Below, piece after piece: positions 1-6,705 of a DNA stretch of 9,382 nucleotides. Within the stretch, counting starts at the first letter, position 1, and every line of letters starts with the position of its first letter. Below the pieces are notes generated by a model. The model ran no database searches. It worked only from the letters and a program-made list of their open reading frames with translations, and was not told the origin of the DNA. This stretch comes from an uncultured Sphingomonas sp. (GTDB taxonomy: Bacteria; Pseudomonadota; Alphaproteobacteria; Sphingomonadales; Sphingomonadaceae). A program made the position numbers and the translations under genes. Where the stretch lies: NCBI GenBank assembly GCA_902806295.1, contig CADCWB010000113.1:1-9382 (forward strand), given 5' to 3'.

Positions 1-1704
1 GATGATCTCGCGGATCTTGTCCTTGGGCACGCTCATGGTCTCGATCCGCGGCGCGTGGGCCGACAGCTCGCCACGGGTGGAGTCGAGCGCCTTGGCCATC
101 TCGCCCAGGATGTGGGCGCGGCCTTCCTTGGCCTGGGCCAGGGCGACCGTCATGATCTCCTCGGTGATGCCCGCGACCTTGATGTCCATCTGCAGCGCGG
201 TGACGCCGTTCTCGGTGCCCGCGACCTTGAAGTCCATGTCACCGAGGTGGTCCTCGTCGCCCAGGATGTCGCTGATCACCGCGAAGTCCTGGCCCTCTAG
301 AATCAGGCCCATGGCAATGCCGGCCACCGGCGCCTTCAATGGAACGCCCGCGTCCATCATCGCCAGGCTGCCACCGCACACCGTCGCCATCGACGAGGAG
401 CCGTTGCTCTCCGTGATGTCGGACAGCACGCGGATGGTGTAGGGGAACTCCTCGTTGGACGGCAGCATCGGGTGCAGCGCGCGCCAGGCGAGCTTGCCGT
501 GACCGACTTCGCGACGCCCTGGCGCACCGAAGCGGCCGACTTCACCGACCGAGTAGGGCGGGAAATTGTAGTGCAGCATGAAACGCTGGTAGGAGAGACC
601 CTCCAGACCGTCGATCATCTGCTCGGCGTCCTTGGTGCCCAGCGTGGTGGTGCAGATCGCCTGCGTCTCACCGCGGGTGAACAGCGCCGAACCGTGGGTG
701 CGGGGCAGGAAACCGACCATCGCCTCGATCGGACGGACCGTCTTGGTGTCTCGGCCGTCGATGCGGCGGCCTTCCGTCAGGATGGCACCGCGAACGATAT
801 CCGCTTCCAGCACCTTGACCAGCTTGGCAGCGACGAGCTGCTCCTGCGTTTCCGCGTCGGCGAAGGCTTCCTTGGCCTTGGCGCGGGCGGCGTTCAGCAG
901 GTCCGAACGTTCGGCCTTGCCGGTCACCCGGTAAGCGGCGGCGATGTCGGCGCCGATCAGGTCCTTGAGCTTCGCCTTGACCGCAGCCTTGTCGTCGCTC
1001 TGCTTAAGCTCCCACGGGTCCTTGGCTGCCTGCTCGGCCAGGTCGCAGATCGCGTTGACGACCTTGCGCGACGCTTCGTGCGCGAACACCACGGCGCCGA
1101 GCATCTCCTCTTCCGACAGCTCCTGAGCCTCGGATTCGACCATCATCACGGCATTGCCGGTGGCGGCGACGACGAGGTCAAGTTCGCCTTCCTTGATCTG
1201 GTCCTGGGTGGGATTAAGAACGTACTCGCCATCGACATAGCCGACGCGGGCAGCGCCGATCGGGCCCATGAAGGGCACGCCCGACAGGGTGAGCGCTGCG
1301 GACGCGGCGATCATCGCCACGATGTCCGGCTCGTTCTCGCCGTCGTAGCTGAGCACGTGCGCGATCACGAGGACTTCATTGTAGAAGCCTTCCGGGAAAA
1401 GCGGGCGGATCGGCCGATCGATCAAACGGCTGGTCAGCGTTTCCTTTTCGGTCGCGCCGCGCTCACGCTTGAAGAAGCCGCCCGGGATGCGCCCGGCGGC
1501 GGAGAATTTTTCCTGATAGTGGACGGTCAGCGGGAAGAAGTCCTGTCCCGGCTTCACGTTCTTGGCGGCGGTGACCGCGCAGAGGACGACGGTTTCGCCC
1601 ATGGTGGCAAGTACGGCGCCGTCGGCCTGACGGGCGATGCGGCCGGTCTCGAGCTTCAGCGTCTTGCCGCCGAGATCGATTTCAACAGTCTTGATGTCAA
1701 ACAT
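1..1704 (-). CDS. pnp: Polyribonucleotide nucleotidyltransferase (PNPase), C-terminus cut by window edge
   Basis: PNPase degrades RNA 3'->5' by phosphorolysis, releasing nucleoside diphosphates, and is a core part of the RNA degradosome in many bacteria. The visible 568 residues hold the first RNase PH domain (about 3-135), the all-helical linker domain (about 145-225) and the second, catalytic RNase PH domain (about 310-545). Catalytic and phosphate-site residues are present: R397/R398 in GRREVGHG, the serine run in NGSSSMA, and D485, D491 and K493 in the DEDHLGDMDFK stretch, each one position below E. coli numbering. The frame is open at base 1, just as the KH domain starts (APRIETMSVPKDKIREII), so KH and S1 (about 200 residues by family length) lie outside. 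The ATG at 1704 is preceded by GAGAAGGA with a 6-nt gap. It is the last gene of truB-rpsO-pnp. In E. coli the leader is cut by RNase III and autoregulated; whether that holds here is not visible. Confidence 0.97.
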   Translation of the reverse strand, partial: MFDIKTVEIDLGGKTLKLETGRIARQADGAVLATMGETVVLCAVTAAKNVKPGQDFFPLTVHYQEKFSAAGRIPGGFFKRERGATEKETLTSRLIDRPIRPLFPEGFYNEVLVIAHVLSYDGENEPDIVAMIAASAALTLSGVPFMGPIGAARVGYVDGEYVLNPTQDQIKEGELDLVVAATGNAVMMVESEAQELSEEEMLGAVVFAHEASRKVVNAICDLAEQAAKDPWELKQSDDKAAVKAKLKDLIGADIAAAYRVTGKAERSDLLNAARAKAKEAFADAETQEQLVAAKLVKVLEADIVRGAILTEGRRIDGRDTKTVRPIEAMVGFLPRTHGSALFTRGETQAICTTTLGTKDAEQMIDGLEGLSYQRFMLHYNFPPYSVGEVGRFGAPGRREVGHGKLAWRALHPMLPSNEEFPYTIRVLSDITESNGSSSMATVCGGSLAMMDAGVPLKAPVAGIAMGLILEGQDFAVISDILGDEDHLGDMDFKVAGTENGVTALQMDIKVAGITEEIMTVALAQAKEGRAHILGEMAKALDSTRGELSAHAPRIETMSVPKDKIREII

Positions 1705-1838
1705 TTGGTGTCCTTCTCCCGGCGGGCAGATCCCGGCGGGGCAGCTAGTTCGCGGGCTGTCCGGCTCGCGGGCGGTCTGGAGCAGTTACTCTAGCCCCAA
1801 GGGCTCCACGCCGGATTGCGTACGAGCCCAGATAGTCA

Positions 1839-1862
1839 AAGGGCGCCGCGATGGGCGCCCTT
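1839..1862 (-). terminator. GC-rich hairpin after rpsO, terminator or processing stem
   Basis: Ten bases beyond the rpsO stop codon, a perfect 9-bp stem (AAGGGCGCC / GGCGCCCTT) closes a 6-nt loop. In the minus-strand transcript the stem is followed by only one further T and then GACTAT, so the U-tract is weak. In E. coli the rpsO-pnp junction also carries a leaky terminator and RNase III sites, so a partial terminator or a processing stem that sets the rpsO:pnp ratio is the best reading. The stem is nearly symmetric, so strand is assigned from context. Confidence 0.65.
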
Positions 1863-1872
1863 CACGTGATTG

Positions 1873-2142
1873 TTATTTGCGCAGACCCAGCTTCGCGATC
1901 AGGTCCAGGTAGCGCTGCGTGTCCTTGCGCTTCAGATAGTCCAGCAGCGAGCGCCGCTTGTTGACCATCATCAGCAGGCCGCGGCGGCTGTGATTGTCCT
2001 TGGCATGGGTCTTAAAGTGCTCGGTCAGGGTGACGATGCGATCGGTAAGAATTGCGATCTGCACCTCGGGCGAGCCGGTGTCGCCGCTCTCACGGCCATG
2101 TTCGGAAATAAGCGCCTGCTTGCGCTCCGCAGTAATCGACAT
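1873..2142 (-). CDS. rpsO: 30S ribosomal protein S15
   Basis: S15 is an early-binding protein of the small subunit; it contacts the 16S rRNA central domain and bridge B4 to the 50S subunit. The product is 89 residues, the usual family length, and carries the family signature H-x-K-D-x-H-S-R-R-G-L around residues 46-56 plus the GDTGSPEVQIA loop at about 20-30. The ATG at 2142 follows TAAGGAG (2150-2156) with a 7-nt gap, one of the best ribosome binding sites in the window. It lies 18 nt after the truB stop, so the two are surely co-transcribed. In E. coli S15 represses its own translation through a leader pseudoknot; the gap here is so short that any comparable structure would have to involve the end of truB. 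Identity is certain. Confidence 0.98.
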   Translation of the reverse strand: MSITAERKQALISEHGRESGDTGSPEVQIAILTDRIVTLTEHFKTHAKDNHSRRGLLMMVNKRRSLLDYLKRKDTQRYLDLIAKLGLRK

Positions 2143-2160
2143 CGGGCAACTCCTTATTCG

Positions 2161-3069
2161 TTAGATGTTGAACCCGCGCACGACCTTGAGGCCATGGTCC
2201 GAAACCTCCACCAGCGCCACGGGACGTTCATCGTCGGTGGCGAGGTACAGGCCCGGTGACACGGGGGCCCCGAGAAGCTGCCGTCCTTGGCGGAGCAGCA
2301 ATGCGTCCTCGGGAGTGACGGGGAGGGCCGGGATGTCGTCCAGCCCCGCGGTAAGCGGGAGGACCGCCCCATCAAGCTCGCGCGCCTTAGCGGCTTCACT
2401 TAAGAAGTCCAGCGATATCGCCTGGTCAAGCCCGAACGGTCCGGCTTTGGTGCGGCGAAGCTCGACGACGTGGCCGACGGTTCCCAAAGCAAGGGAGATG
2501 TCGCGTGCGAGCGAGCGGATATAGGTGCCCTTGGATACCGTAGCGGCGAAGCTTGCCTCATCCCTGCCGCAGGTCAGGATCGACAGCGAGTGGATGGTGA
2601 TCGAGCGCGGCTGAAGCACTACGGTCTCACCGGCCCGGGCCAGTTCGTAGGCGCGCCGGCCATCGACCTTGAGCGCGGAATAGGCGGGCGGCAGCTGCTC
2701 AATGACGCCGGTGAAGCTTTCCAGCGTGGCTTCGATCTCCGCTCGCGTTGGGCGATGCTCGCTGCTCGCCACAACTGCGCCCTCGGCATCGAGCGTGCTG
2801 GTCTCGGTCCCGAACTGCACCTTGAACTCATAGGCCTTGGTTGCGTCCAGCATACGACCGGCCAGCTTGGTCGCCTCGCCGATCGCAATGGGCAGCACGC
2901 CGCTGGCGAGCGGGTCCAGGGTTCCGCCGTGGCCGACCCGATGCTTGCCGTAGCCCGCCAAGCGCAAGGCCCGTTTCACCGCTCCGACGCACGGCGTGGA
3001 GCCGGTGCCGACCGGCTTGTCGAGGATTAGCCAGCCGTGAAGGTGGACGTCAGGGGTGGCGCTCGGCAT
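2161..3069 (-). CDS. truB: tRNA pseudouridine(55) synthase TruB
   Basis: TruB isomerises U55 to pseudouridine in the T-loop of nearly all tRNAs. The 302-residue product begins with a short tail and then the LDKPVG motif (about 16-21). The catalytic block GGTLDPLASG follows, with D52 as the expected nucleophile, then GEATKL at about 63-68, and the KGTYIRSLARD motif in the second half; a short C-terminal PUA-like region closes it. The open frame extends upstream to a TTG at 3102, but the family alignment (W-L-I-L-D-K-P near the N-terminus) and the ATG at 3069 favour the shorter form. Its Shine-Dalgarno is weak (AGGCGGG). It heads truB-rpsO-pnp and is separated by only 20 bp from a divergent gene, so its promoter, if separate, must lie within that neighbour's coding region. 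Confidence 0.96.
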   Translation of the reverse strand: MPSATPDVHLHGWLILDKPVGTGSTPCVGAVKRALRLAGYGKHRVGHGGTLDPLASGVLPIAIGEATKLAGRMLDATKAYEFKVQFGTETSTLDAEGAVVASSEHRPTRAEIEATLESFTGVIEQLPPAYSALKVDGRRAYELARAGETVVLQPRSITIHSLSILTCGRDEASFAATVSKGTYIRSLARDISLALGTVGHVVELRRTKAGPFGLDQAISLDFLSEAAKARELDGAVLPLTAGLDDIPALPVTPEDALLLRQGRQLLGAPVSPGLYLATDDERPVALVEVSDHGLKVVRGFNI

Positions 3070-3089
3070 AAGCCCGCCTACCGGGCCGC

Positions 3090-4184
3090 TTGGCCATAGC
3101 AAAGGATTTCCAAGCCCTGCTCGAGATCGTCGGTACTTGCGACAAGCGCATCTTCGGGCTGGACCCGGCGGAGCGGCTCAAGCGCCAGATCCATGCAGTG
3201 AATCGCCTGCGCGACAAGCACGGCAAGCCGCGGATGGGCGTCGCCGCGAGTGCCTCGGCCGTGATCGATGAGGCTGCCCTGCAATGGCTGTTGGACAATC
3301 CCGGGCAATTGCTCACCTCGGCTAAGGGAACACCGCTTGCGGTCGCCGCGCCCGTCGAGAGAATCTCTGAGGCACGCGCTGTTGTCGAGCGGGGCGGCCC
3401 AGGAACTATTGCTGGTGGCCGCCACTTCGTACGCAAGCTTCGGCGCCGGGTCGAACTGCTCGGCGTTTCCCTCGACGAGGGCGCGCGCGGATCAGTTGAG
3501 CGGCGCCTTTATGGCAATGCCTACAAGGGCGTGACCGACCTCATCACCAAATATGTGTGGCCCGAGCCTGCGTTCCACGTCACGCGGCTCTGCGCCAGGC
3601 TGCGGATGACTCCCAACATGGTGACCAGCGTGGGCGTGCTACTGATGTTCATCGCCACCTACCTGTTCCACGAAGGCCACCTCGGCTGGGGCCTGCTTGC
3701 CGCTTGGACCATGACCTTCCTCGACACCGTCGACGGCAAGCTGGCCCGCGTAACCGTGACATCTAGCTGGTTCGGCAACTTGCTGGACCACGGCACCGAC
3801 ATTCTTCACCCTCCTCTATGGTGGTGGGCGGTCACCGTTGGCCTTGCAGGGATCGAGCCTGCGCGGACCGACACACTGTGGCTGAGCTTCACTGTTGTAC
3901 TCATTACCTATGTCGTGAGCCGTATCCTGGAAGAAGGCTTCAAGCGGAAGTTCGGCTTCAATGCGTTCATCTGGCAGCCCTTTGATAGTCGATTTCGAAT
4001 GGTCATCTCACGCCGCAACATCTTGTTGCTTGTTCTAACCATTGGCCTTGTCGCGGGCTTGCTCAGCGAGAGCTGGGTCGTTGCCGCGGCCTGGAGCTTC
4101 GTGTCCGTCCTGGTGCAAGGCTGGAGGTTCGTCACAGCCTGGCGGGCGGCGCGGTCGGGACCGCTGACCTGTTGGCTCGCCTGA
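3090..4184 (+). CDS. CDP-alcohol phosphatidyltransferase family membrane enzyme with extra N-terminal region
   Basis: The family transfers a phosphoalcohol from a CDP-linked donor to an acceptor alcohol at the membrane (examples: phosphatidylglycerophosphate, phosphatidylinositol-phosphate and di-inositol-phosphate-phosphate synthases). The catalytic signature D-x2-D-G-x2-A-R-x8-G-x3-D-x3-D is complete: D212, D215, G216, A219, R220, G229, D233 and D237. It is preceded by RMTPNMVT (172-179), typical of the first helix entry. About six hydrophobic segments lie at roughly 177-195, 198-213, 240-255, 262-280, 310-327 and 329-346. Residues 1-110 are soluble and carry GLDPAERLKRQ (23-33); they may be a shrunken, probably inactive nucleotidyltransferase-like domain, as in bifunctional IPCT/DIPPS proteins, but no glycine-rich nucleotide loop is visible, so this is inference. 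An in-frame TAA at 3069 limits the start; TTG at 3090 is the first candidate and has no clear ribosome binding site. ATG at codon 49 (3234) is an alternative but would drop protein-like sequence. The substrate is unknown. Confidence 0.85.
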   Translation: MAIAKDFQALLEIVGTCDKRIFGLDPAERLKRQIHAVNRLRDKHGKPRMGVAASASAVIDEAALQWLLDNPGQLLTSAKGTPLAVAAPVERISEARAVVERGGPGTIAGGRHFVRKLRRRVELLGVSLDEGARGSVERRLYGNAYKGVTDLITKYVWPEPAFHVTRLCARLRMTPNMVTSVGVLLMFIATYLFHEGHLGWGLLAAWTMTFLDTVDGKLARVTVTSSWFGNLLDHGTDILHPPLWWWAVTVGLAGIEPARTDTLWLSFTVVLITYVVSRILEEGFKRKFGFNAFIWQPFDSRFRMVISRRNILLLVLTIGLVAGLLSESWVVAAAWSFVSVLVQGWRFVTAWRAARSGPLTCWLA

Positions 4185-5143
4185 CCATTTCGCCACTCGC
4201 GAGCCGCATGGTCCTGCGGGAGTATCTTCCGTTCGGTGGGTGGTTGCTGACCTGGATGCTGCTTGGACTTGCCGTCGGGCATGCGGATGCCGTTCGCCTG
4301 CTGGCCGCCAACACCTTTGTCGGTGGGATCCGTGCCCTGTGCGGACTGGAAGTAGGGTCCATGCTGGCTCGCCGGGTCGACGGGAACCCGGGGGTCGTGA
4401 GGGCATCGCGCTGGGCTGCCGTCCGTATCGACGTGGTCAGTTTGTTTGCGATGGCAGTGCTGGTGGCGGCCTTGTTCCTGTTGCTGGATCTTCGGTCAAT
4501 GGAGAAGGCCGGAGCCATGATCGCGATCGTCGCGACCAGCGTCATGGCTCGTCATCCGGGCCACCTGATCGCGGCAAGCAAGGTCCGCAACGTTAGCTGG
4601 CGAATGGGTGCGGCGGTCGTCGGCTCGATTGGAGCCGCGATCGTTCTCGGCTTCGGGCTAGGCTGGCTCGGAGCGGCGGTCGTGCTGGCCCTGCGCGAGT
4701 GGGGCGGATTGCTTGCCACCCTTTTGTTGGGGCCAAATCGAGCACCCAAGGCCGAGGTTCCGCGCCACGTGCTGCGCTTCGACGAGACCGCCGCGCAAAC
4801 CGAGCGGGTCGCCCGGCGGCGGCTCACCTATCGGGTCAGCAAAGGGCTGCTCTCCATCCTGTTCGGACCGATTGGCGGCTTTGCCGCCCGAACCGGGCGC
4901 GGTGCTGGGCTGCATAGCCGGTTAAGCAAATTGGTCCCGCGGCACCGCAGCGGTGTTGCAATGCTTGCCGCGGTAAGCTTGTCCGTGACGGTTGGCGCGT
5001 TGGCAGTCAGTCGGGAGCCAGCATTGCTGTTCCTCTCCGCCGCCGCATTTCGCATCGCAGCTTCGGCCGGCAGCATGCTGCTGTGGTGGAACTATGCCGA
5101 AGTCGTTGCAAGCGATGACGACGACGACGAGGACGATGACTAA
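4172..5143 (+). CDS. Polytopic membrane protein with acidic tail, possibly exporter/flippase-like
   Basis: The product is 323 residues and I do not recognise it with certainty. Hydrophobic segments lie near 19-37, 84-106, 112-127, 146-162, 164-190, 261-280 and 284-306, with an amphipathic stretch at 40-66. A charged cytosolic-looking loop (about 190-255, rich in Arg/Lys) separates a front half from the last two helices, and residues 315-323 are only Asp and Glu. Motifs such as RHPGHLIAA (127-135) and LREWGGLLATLLLG (174-187) look conserved, and the helix pattern resembles half of a polysaccharide/lipid flippase (MVF-type), but this is weak inference. The TTG at 4172 overlaps the preceding gene's stop by 13 bp, so translation is likely coupled; ATG at 4208 (residue 13) is the alternative start. 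Its TAA overlaps the tdk stop codon on the other strand by 4 bp. The tight pairing with the CDP-alcohol phosphatidyltransferase suggests a shared lipid-related job. Confidence 0.75.
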   Translation: MARLTISPLASRMVLREYLPFGGWLLTWMLLGLAVGHADAVRLLAANTFVGGIRALCGLEVGSMLARRVDGNPGVVRASRWAAVRIDVVSLFAMAVLVAALFLLLDLRSMEKAGAMIAIVATSVMARHPGHLIAASKVRNVSWRMGAAVVGSIGAAIVLGFGLGWLGAAVVLALREWGGLLATLLLGPNRAPKAEVPRHVLRFDETAAQTERVARRRLTYRVSKGLLSILFGPIGGFAARTGRGAGLHSRLSKLVPRHRSGVAMLAAVSLSVTVGALAVSREPALLFLSAAAFRIAASAGSMLLWWNYAEVVASDDDDDEDDD

Positions 5144-5754
5144 CGCGGCAGGCCCAGGCTCATCTGTCGGGCACTGCTCTCGCTGATCCGCTGGAAGAAG
5201 TGGCGGCGGCACAGGGCGAGGTAACGCTCGTTGCCGCCAATCTCGGTCTGCTGTCCGCTGGTGATCGCGATCCCTCCTGCATCGACTCGCAGGTTCATGG
5301 TCGCCTTGCGCCCGCATTCGCAGACCGCCTTGAGCTCGACCAAAGCGTCGGCAAGCGCGAGCAGGGCGGCGCTGCCCGGGAAGAGCTGTCCCTGAAAGTC
5401 GGTCCGCAGACCATAGCAGAGCACGGGGAGGTCGAGTTCATCCGCCAGCCGGCAGAGTTGAAGCACCTGCTCGCGAGAAAGGAACTGGGCTTCGTCGATC
5501 AGCACGCAATGGAGATCGCGCGGCTTGCACTCCTCCGCGACGGCAGCGAACAGATCGGTGTCCGGATGGTAGGCATGAGCCTCCGCGCCAATCTCCAGTC
5601 GCGACACGATGCGGCCATGTCCGGAGCGCTCATCATGCGCCGCCGTCCACAACATGGTCGCCATGCCGCGCTCGCGATAATTGAAGTCGGCCTGCAGCAG
5701 GGTGGTCGATTTACCCGCGTTCATCGCGGCGTAGTAGAAGTAGAGCTTGGCCAT
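5140..5754 (-). CDS. tdk: Thymidine kinase, type II (TK1-like)
   Basis: The enzyme phosphorylates thymidine (and deoxyuridine) with ATP in nucleoside salvage. The product is 204 residues, in the normal range. It shows a P-loop variant AAMNAGKST at 9-17, the DEAQF box at 87-91 with E88 as the likely catalytic base, YGLRTDFQGQLFPGS (104-118), and a zinc site made by C145, C147, C182 and H185, which matches the E. coli-type arrangement. The lasso-like GGNERY segment (173-178) contacts the base in known structures. The open frame reaches back to 5841, but ATG at 5754 with a GGGGGA ribosome binding site just upstream and MAKLYFYY at the N-terminus, as in the family, sets the start. It follows the acetyltransferase by 23 nt, so it is probably co-transcribed from the infB side. 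Its stop overlaps that of the convergent plus-strand gene. Confidence 0.95.
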   Translation of the reverse strand: MAKLYFYYAAMNAGKSTTLLQADFNYRERGMATMLWTAAHDERSGHGRIVSRLEIGAEAHAYHPDTDLFAAVAEECKPRDLHCVLIDEAQFLSREQVLQLCRLADELDLPVLCYGLRTDFQGQLFPGSAALLALADALVELKAVCECGRKATMNLRVDAGGIAITSGQQTEIGGNERYLALCRRHFFQRISESSARQMSLGLPR

Positions 5755-5777
5755 AATCCCCCGTTCGCGCGCGGGTT

Positions 5778-6311
5778 CTAGACCGGCCACTCTTCCTTGA
5801 GAATGGAGAAGAGTACCGTATCGCGCACGTGGCCGGTCCAAGTGATGCGGTCCGCTCGGAGGACACCTTCCCGGGTGGCACCGAGCTTGGCCATGGCGGC
5901 TTGGCTGCGGGTGTTGCGTTGATCAACCCGGAACTCGACCCGCCGGATCCCGCGACTAAAAGCGCGGCGAAGCATCATATTCTTTATGCGCCCATTGAGC
6001 CCAGTCCCGCGCAGGTGCGGGCAATAGTAGGTGCCGCCGATCTCCAGCACTTGGCGGCTGTCATCGATGCCCAGGAAGCTCGACATGCCGGCCAGGTGGT
6101 TTCCATCGTAAAGAACGAAGACACGGTTGAGCGGGCTACCGGCGAACCCGTCTATGCTCGCGTCGAAGTGCTCGGGGTCAAACGAGGTCGAGTAGATCGA
6201 CCAAATCTCGCTGTCTTCGGCGCAGGCGGCCTTGAGAGCGGCGCGGTGGTGTTCGGCGAATGGCTCGGCTCGGCAATCCTCCCCCACCATCGAGTCGCCA
6301 AGAGCGCTCAT
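5778..6311 (-). CDS. GNAT-family N-acetyltransferase, RimJ/RimL-like
   Basis: This 177-residue protein fits the GNAT fold of acetyl-CoA-dependent acyltransferases, RimJ/RimL-type subgroup. The acetyl-CoA loop (motif A, R-G-x-G pattern) is RGTGLNGRIK at 101-110, following the strand EIGGTYYCPHL (90-100). The C-terminal hallmark VDQRNTRSQAAMAKLGATREGVLR (about 129-152) includes the Asn and Gln/Ala helix that follow the last active-site strand in this subgroup. The true substrate is unknown: ribosomal protein N-termini are possible given the neighbours, but many such enzymes act on amino acids or drugs. The ATG at 6311 overlaps the rbfA stop as ATGA, which implies translational coupling; an internal Met8 is the only nearby alternative. 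tdk follows 23 nt downstream. Confidence 0.9.
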   Translation of the reverse strand: MSALGDSMVGEDCRAEPFAEHHRAALKAACAEDSEIWSIYSTSFDPEHFDASIDGFAGSPLNRVFVLYDGNHLAGMSSFLGIDDSRQVLEIGGTYYCPHLRGTGLNGRIKNMMLRRAFSRGIRRVEFRVDQRNTRSQAAMAKLGATREGVLRADRITWTGHVRDTVLFSILKEEWPV

Positions 6312-6700
6312 TCCTCGGCGAGATCCTGCGCGACATGGTCGGACCGCAGGATGGCGTCGATCTTGCCACCCTCATCGAAGCTCTCGTCGGCCAAGAACTT
6401 CAACTTGGCGGCATATTTGGTGTTCACTCGCCGGGCGACTTCGCTCTGCAGATAGGCGGTATTGGTCCGCAGAGCCTTCAGTACAACGTCTTCGTCCTGG
6501 CCGAGCAGCGGCTTCACGAACACCGTCGCGTGCCGCAGGTCGGGAGACATGCGCACCTCGGTAACGCTGACCAGATGACTTTGGAGCGTCTCGTCATGCA
6601 CGTCGCCGCGCGCCAGCACCTCGCTGAGCACATGGCGCACCTGCTCGCCCACGCGCAGCAGGCGAACGGAGCGACCTTCCTGAGTTTCTGCCTTGCGCAT
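6308..6700 (-). CDS. rbfA: 30S ribosome-binding factor A
   Basis: RbfA is a KH-like fold protein that binds the immature 30S subunit near helix 1 of 16S rRNA and helps the last maturation steps, and cold adaptation in E. coli. The 130-residue product shows the family's core: RVGEQVRHVLSEVLARGDVHD near the N-terminus, VSVTEVRMSPDLRHATVFV in the middle, and LRTNTAYLQSEVARRVNTKYAAKLKFLADESFDEG toward the end. ATG at 6700 is chosen because AGGGA (6706-6710) sits 5 nt upstream and MRKAET resembles the usual N-terminus. An ATG at 6715 is also in frame but falls within a palindromic repeat and lacks a Shine-Dalgarno. The stop overlaps the acetyltransferase start by 4 bp. Confidence 0.95.
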   Translation of the reverse strand: MRKAETQEGRSVRLLRVGEQVRHVLSEVLARGDVHDETLQSHLVSVTEVRMSPDLRHATVFVKPLLGQDEDVVLKALRTNTAYLQSEVARRVNTKYAAKLKFLADESFDEGGKIDAILRSDHVAQDLAEE

Positions 6701-6705
6701 GGTTT

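Noticed and set aside
472..1794. Open frame of 440 codons on the plus strand opposite pnp
   Set aside because: It is antisense to a full, conserved PNPase with all catalytic residues. Its composition (runs of Arg, Gly, Asp, Leu) is what a high-GC gene gives on its complement; no domain is recognisable.
1831..1838. TTGACT on the minus strand upstream of pnp as a possible -35 box
   Set aside because: No acceptable -10 hexamer is found 16-18 nt downstream, and the hexamer abuts the hairpin stem; too weak to call a promoter.
2998..3024. TruB N-terminal motif reads GSTPCV where E. coli-type proteins have TS followed by other residues
   Set aside because: Alphaproteobacterial TruB proteins commonly have a GST variant here, and the catalytic Asp block is normal, so no loss of function is suggested.
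2470..3030. Plus-strand open frame of 186 codons opposite truB
   Set aside because: Shadow of TruB, whose catalytic block and C-terminal motifs are all on the minus strand.
3078..3436. Minus-strand open frames that would extend truB-side coding into the phosphatidyltransferase N-terminus
   Set aside because: They show no family motif, while the plus-strand frame continues smoothly into a protein with a complete catalytic signature.
5200..5781. Open frame of 193 codons on the plus strand opposite tdk
   Set aside because: It mirrors a complete thymidine kinase with intact motifs; no ribosome binding site or domain supports it.
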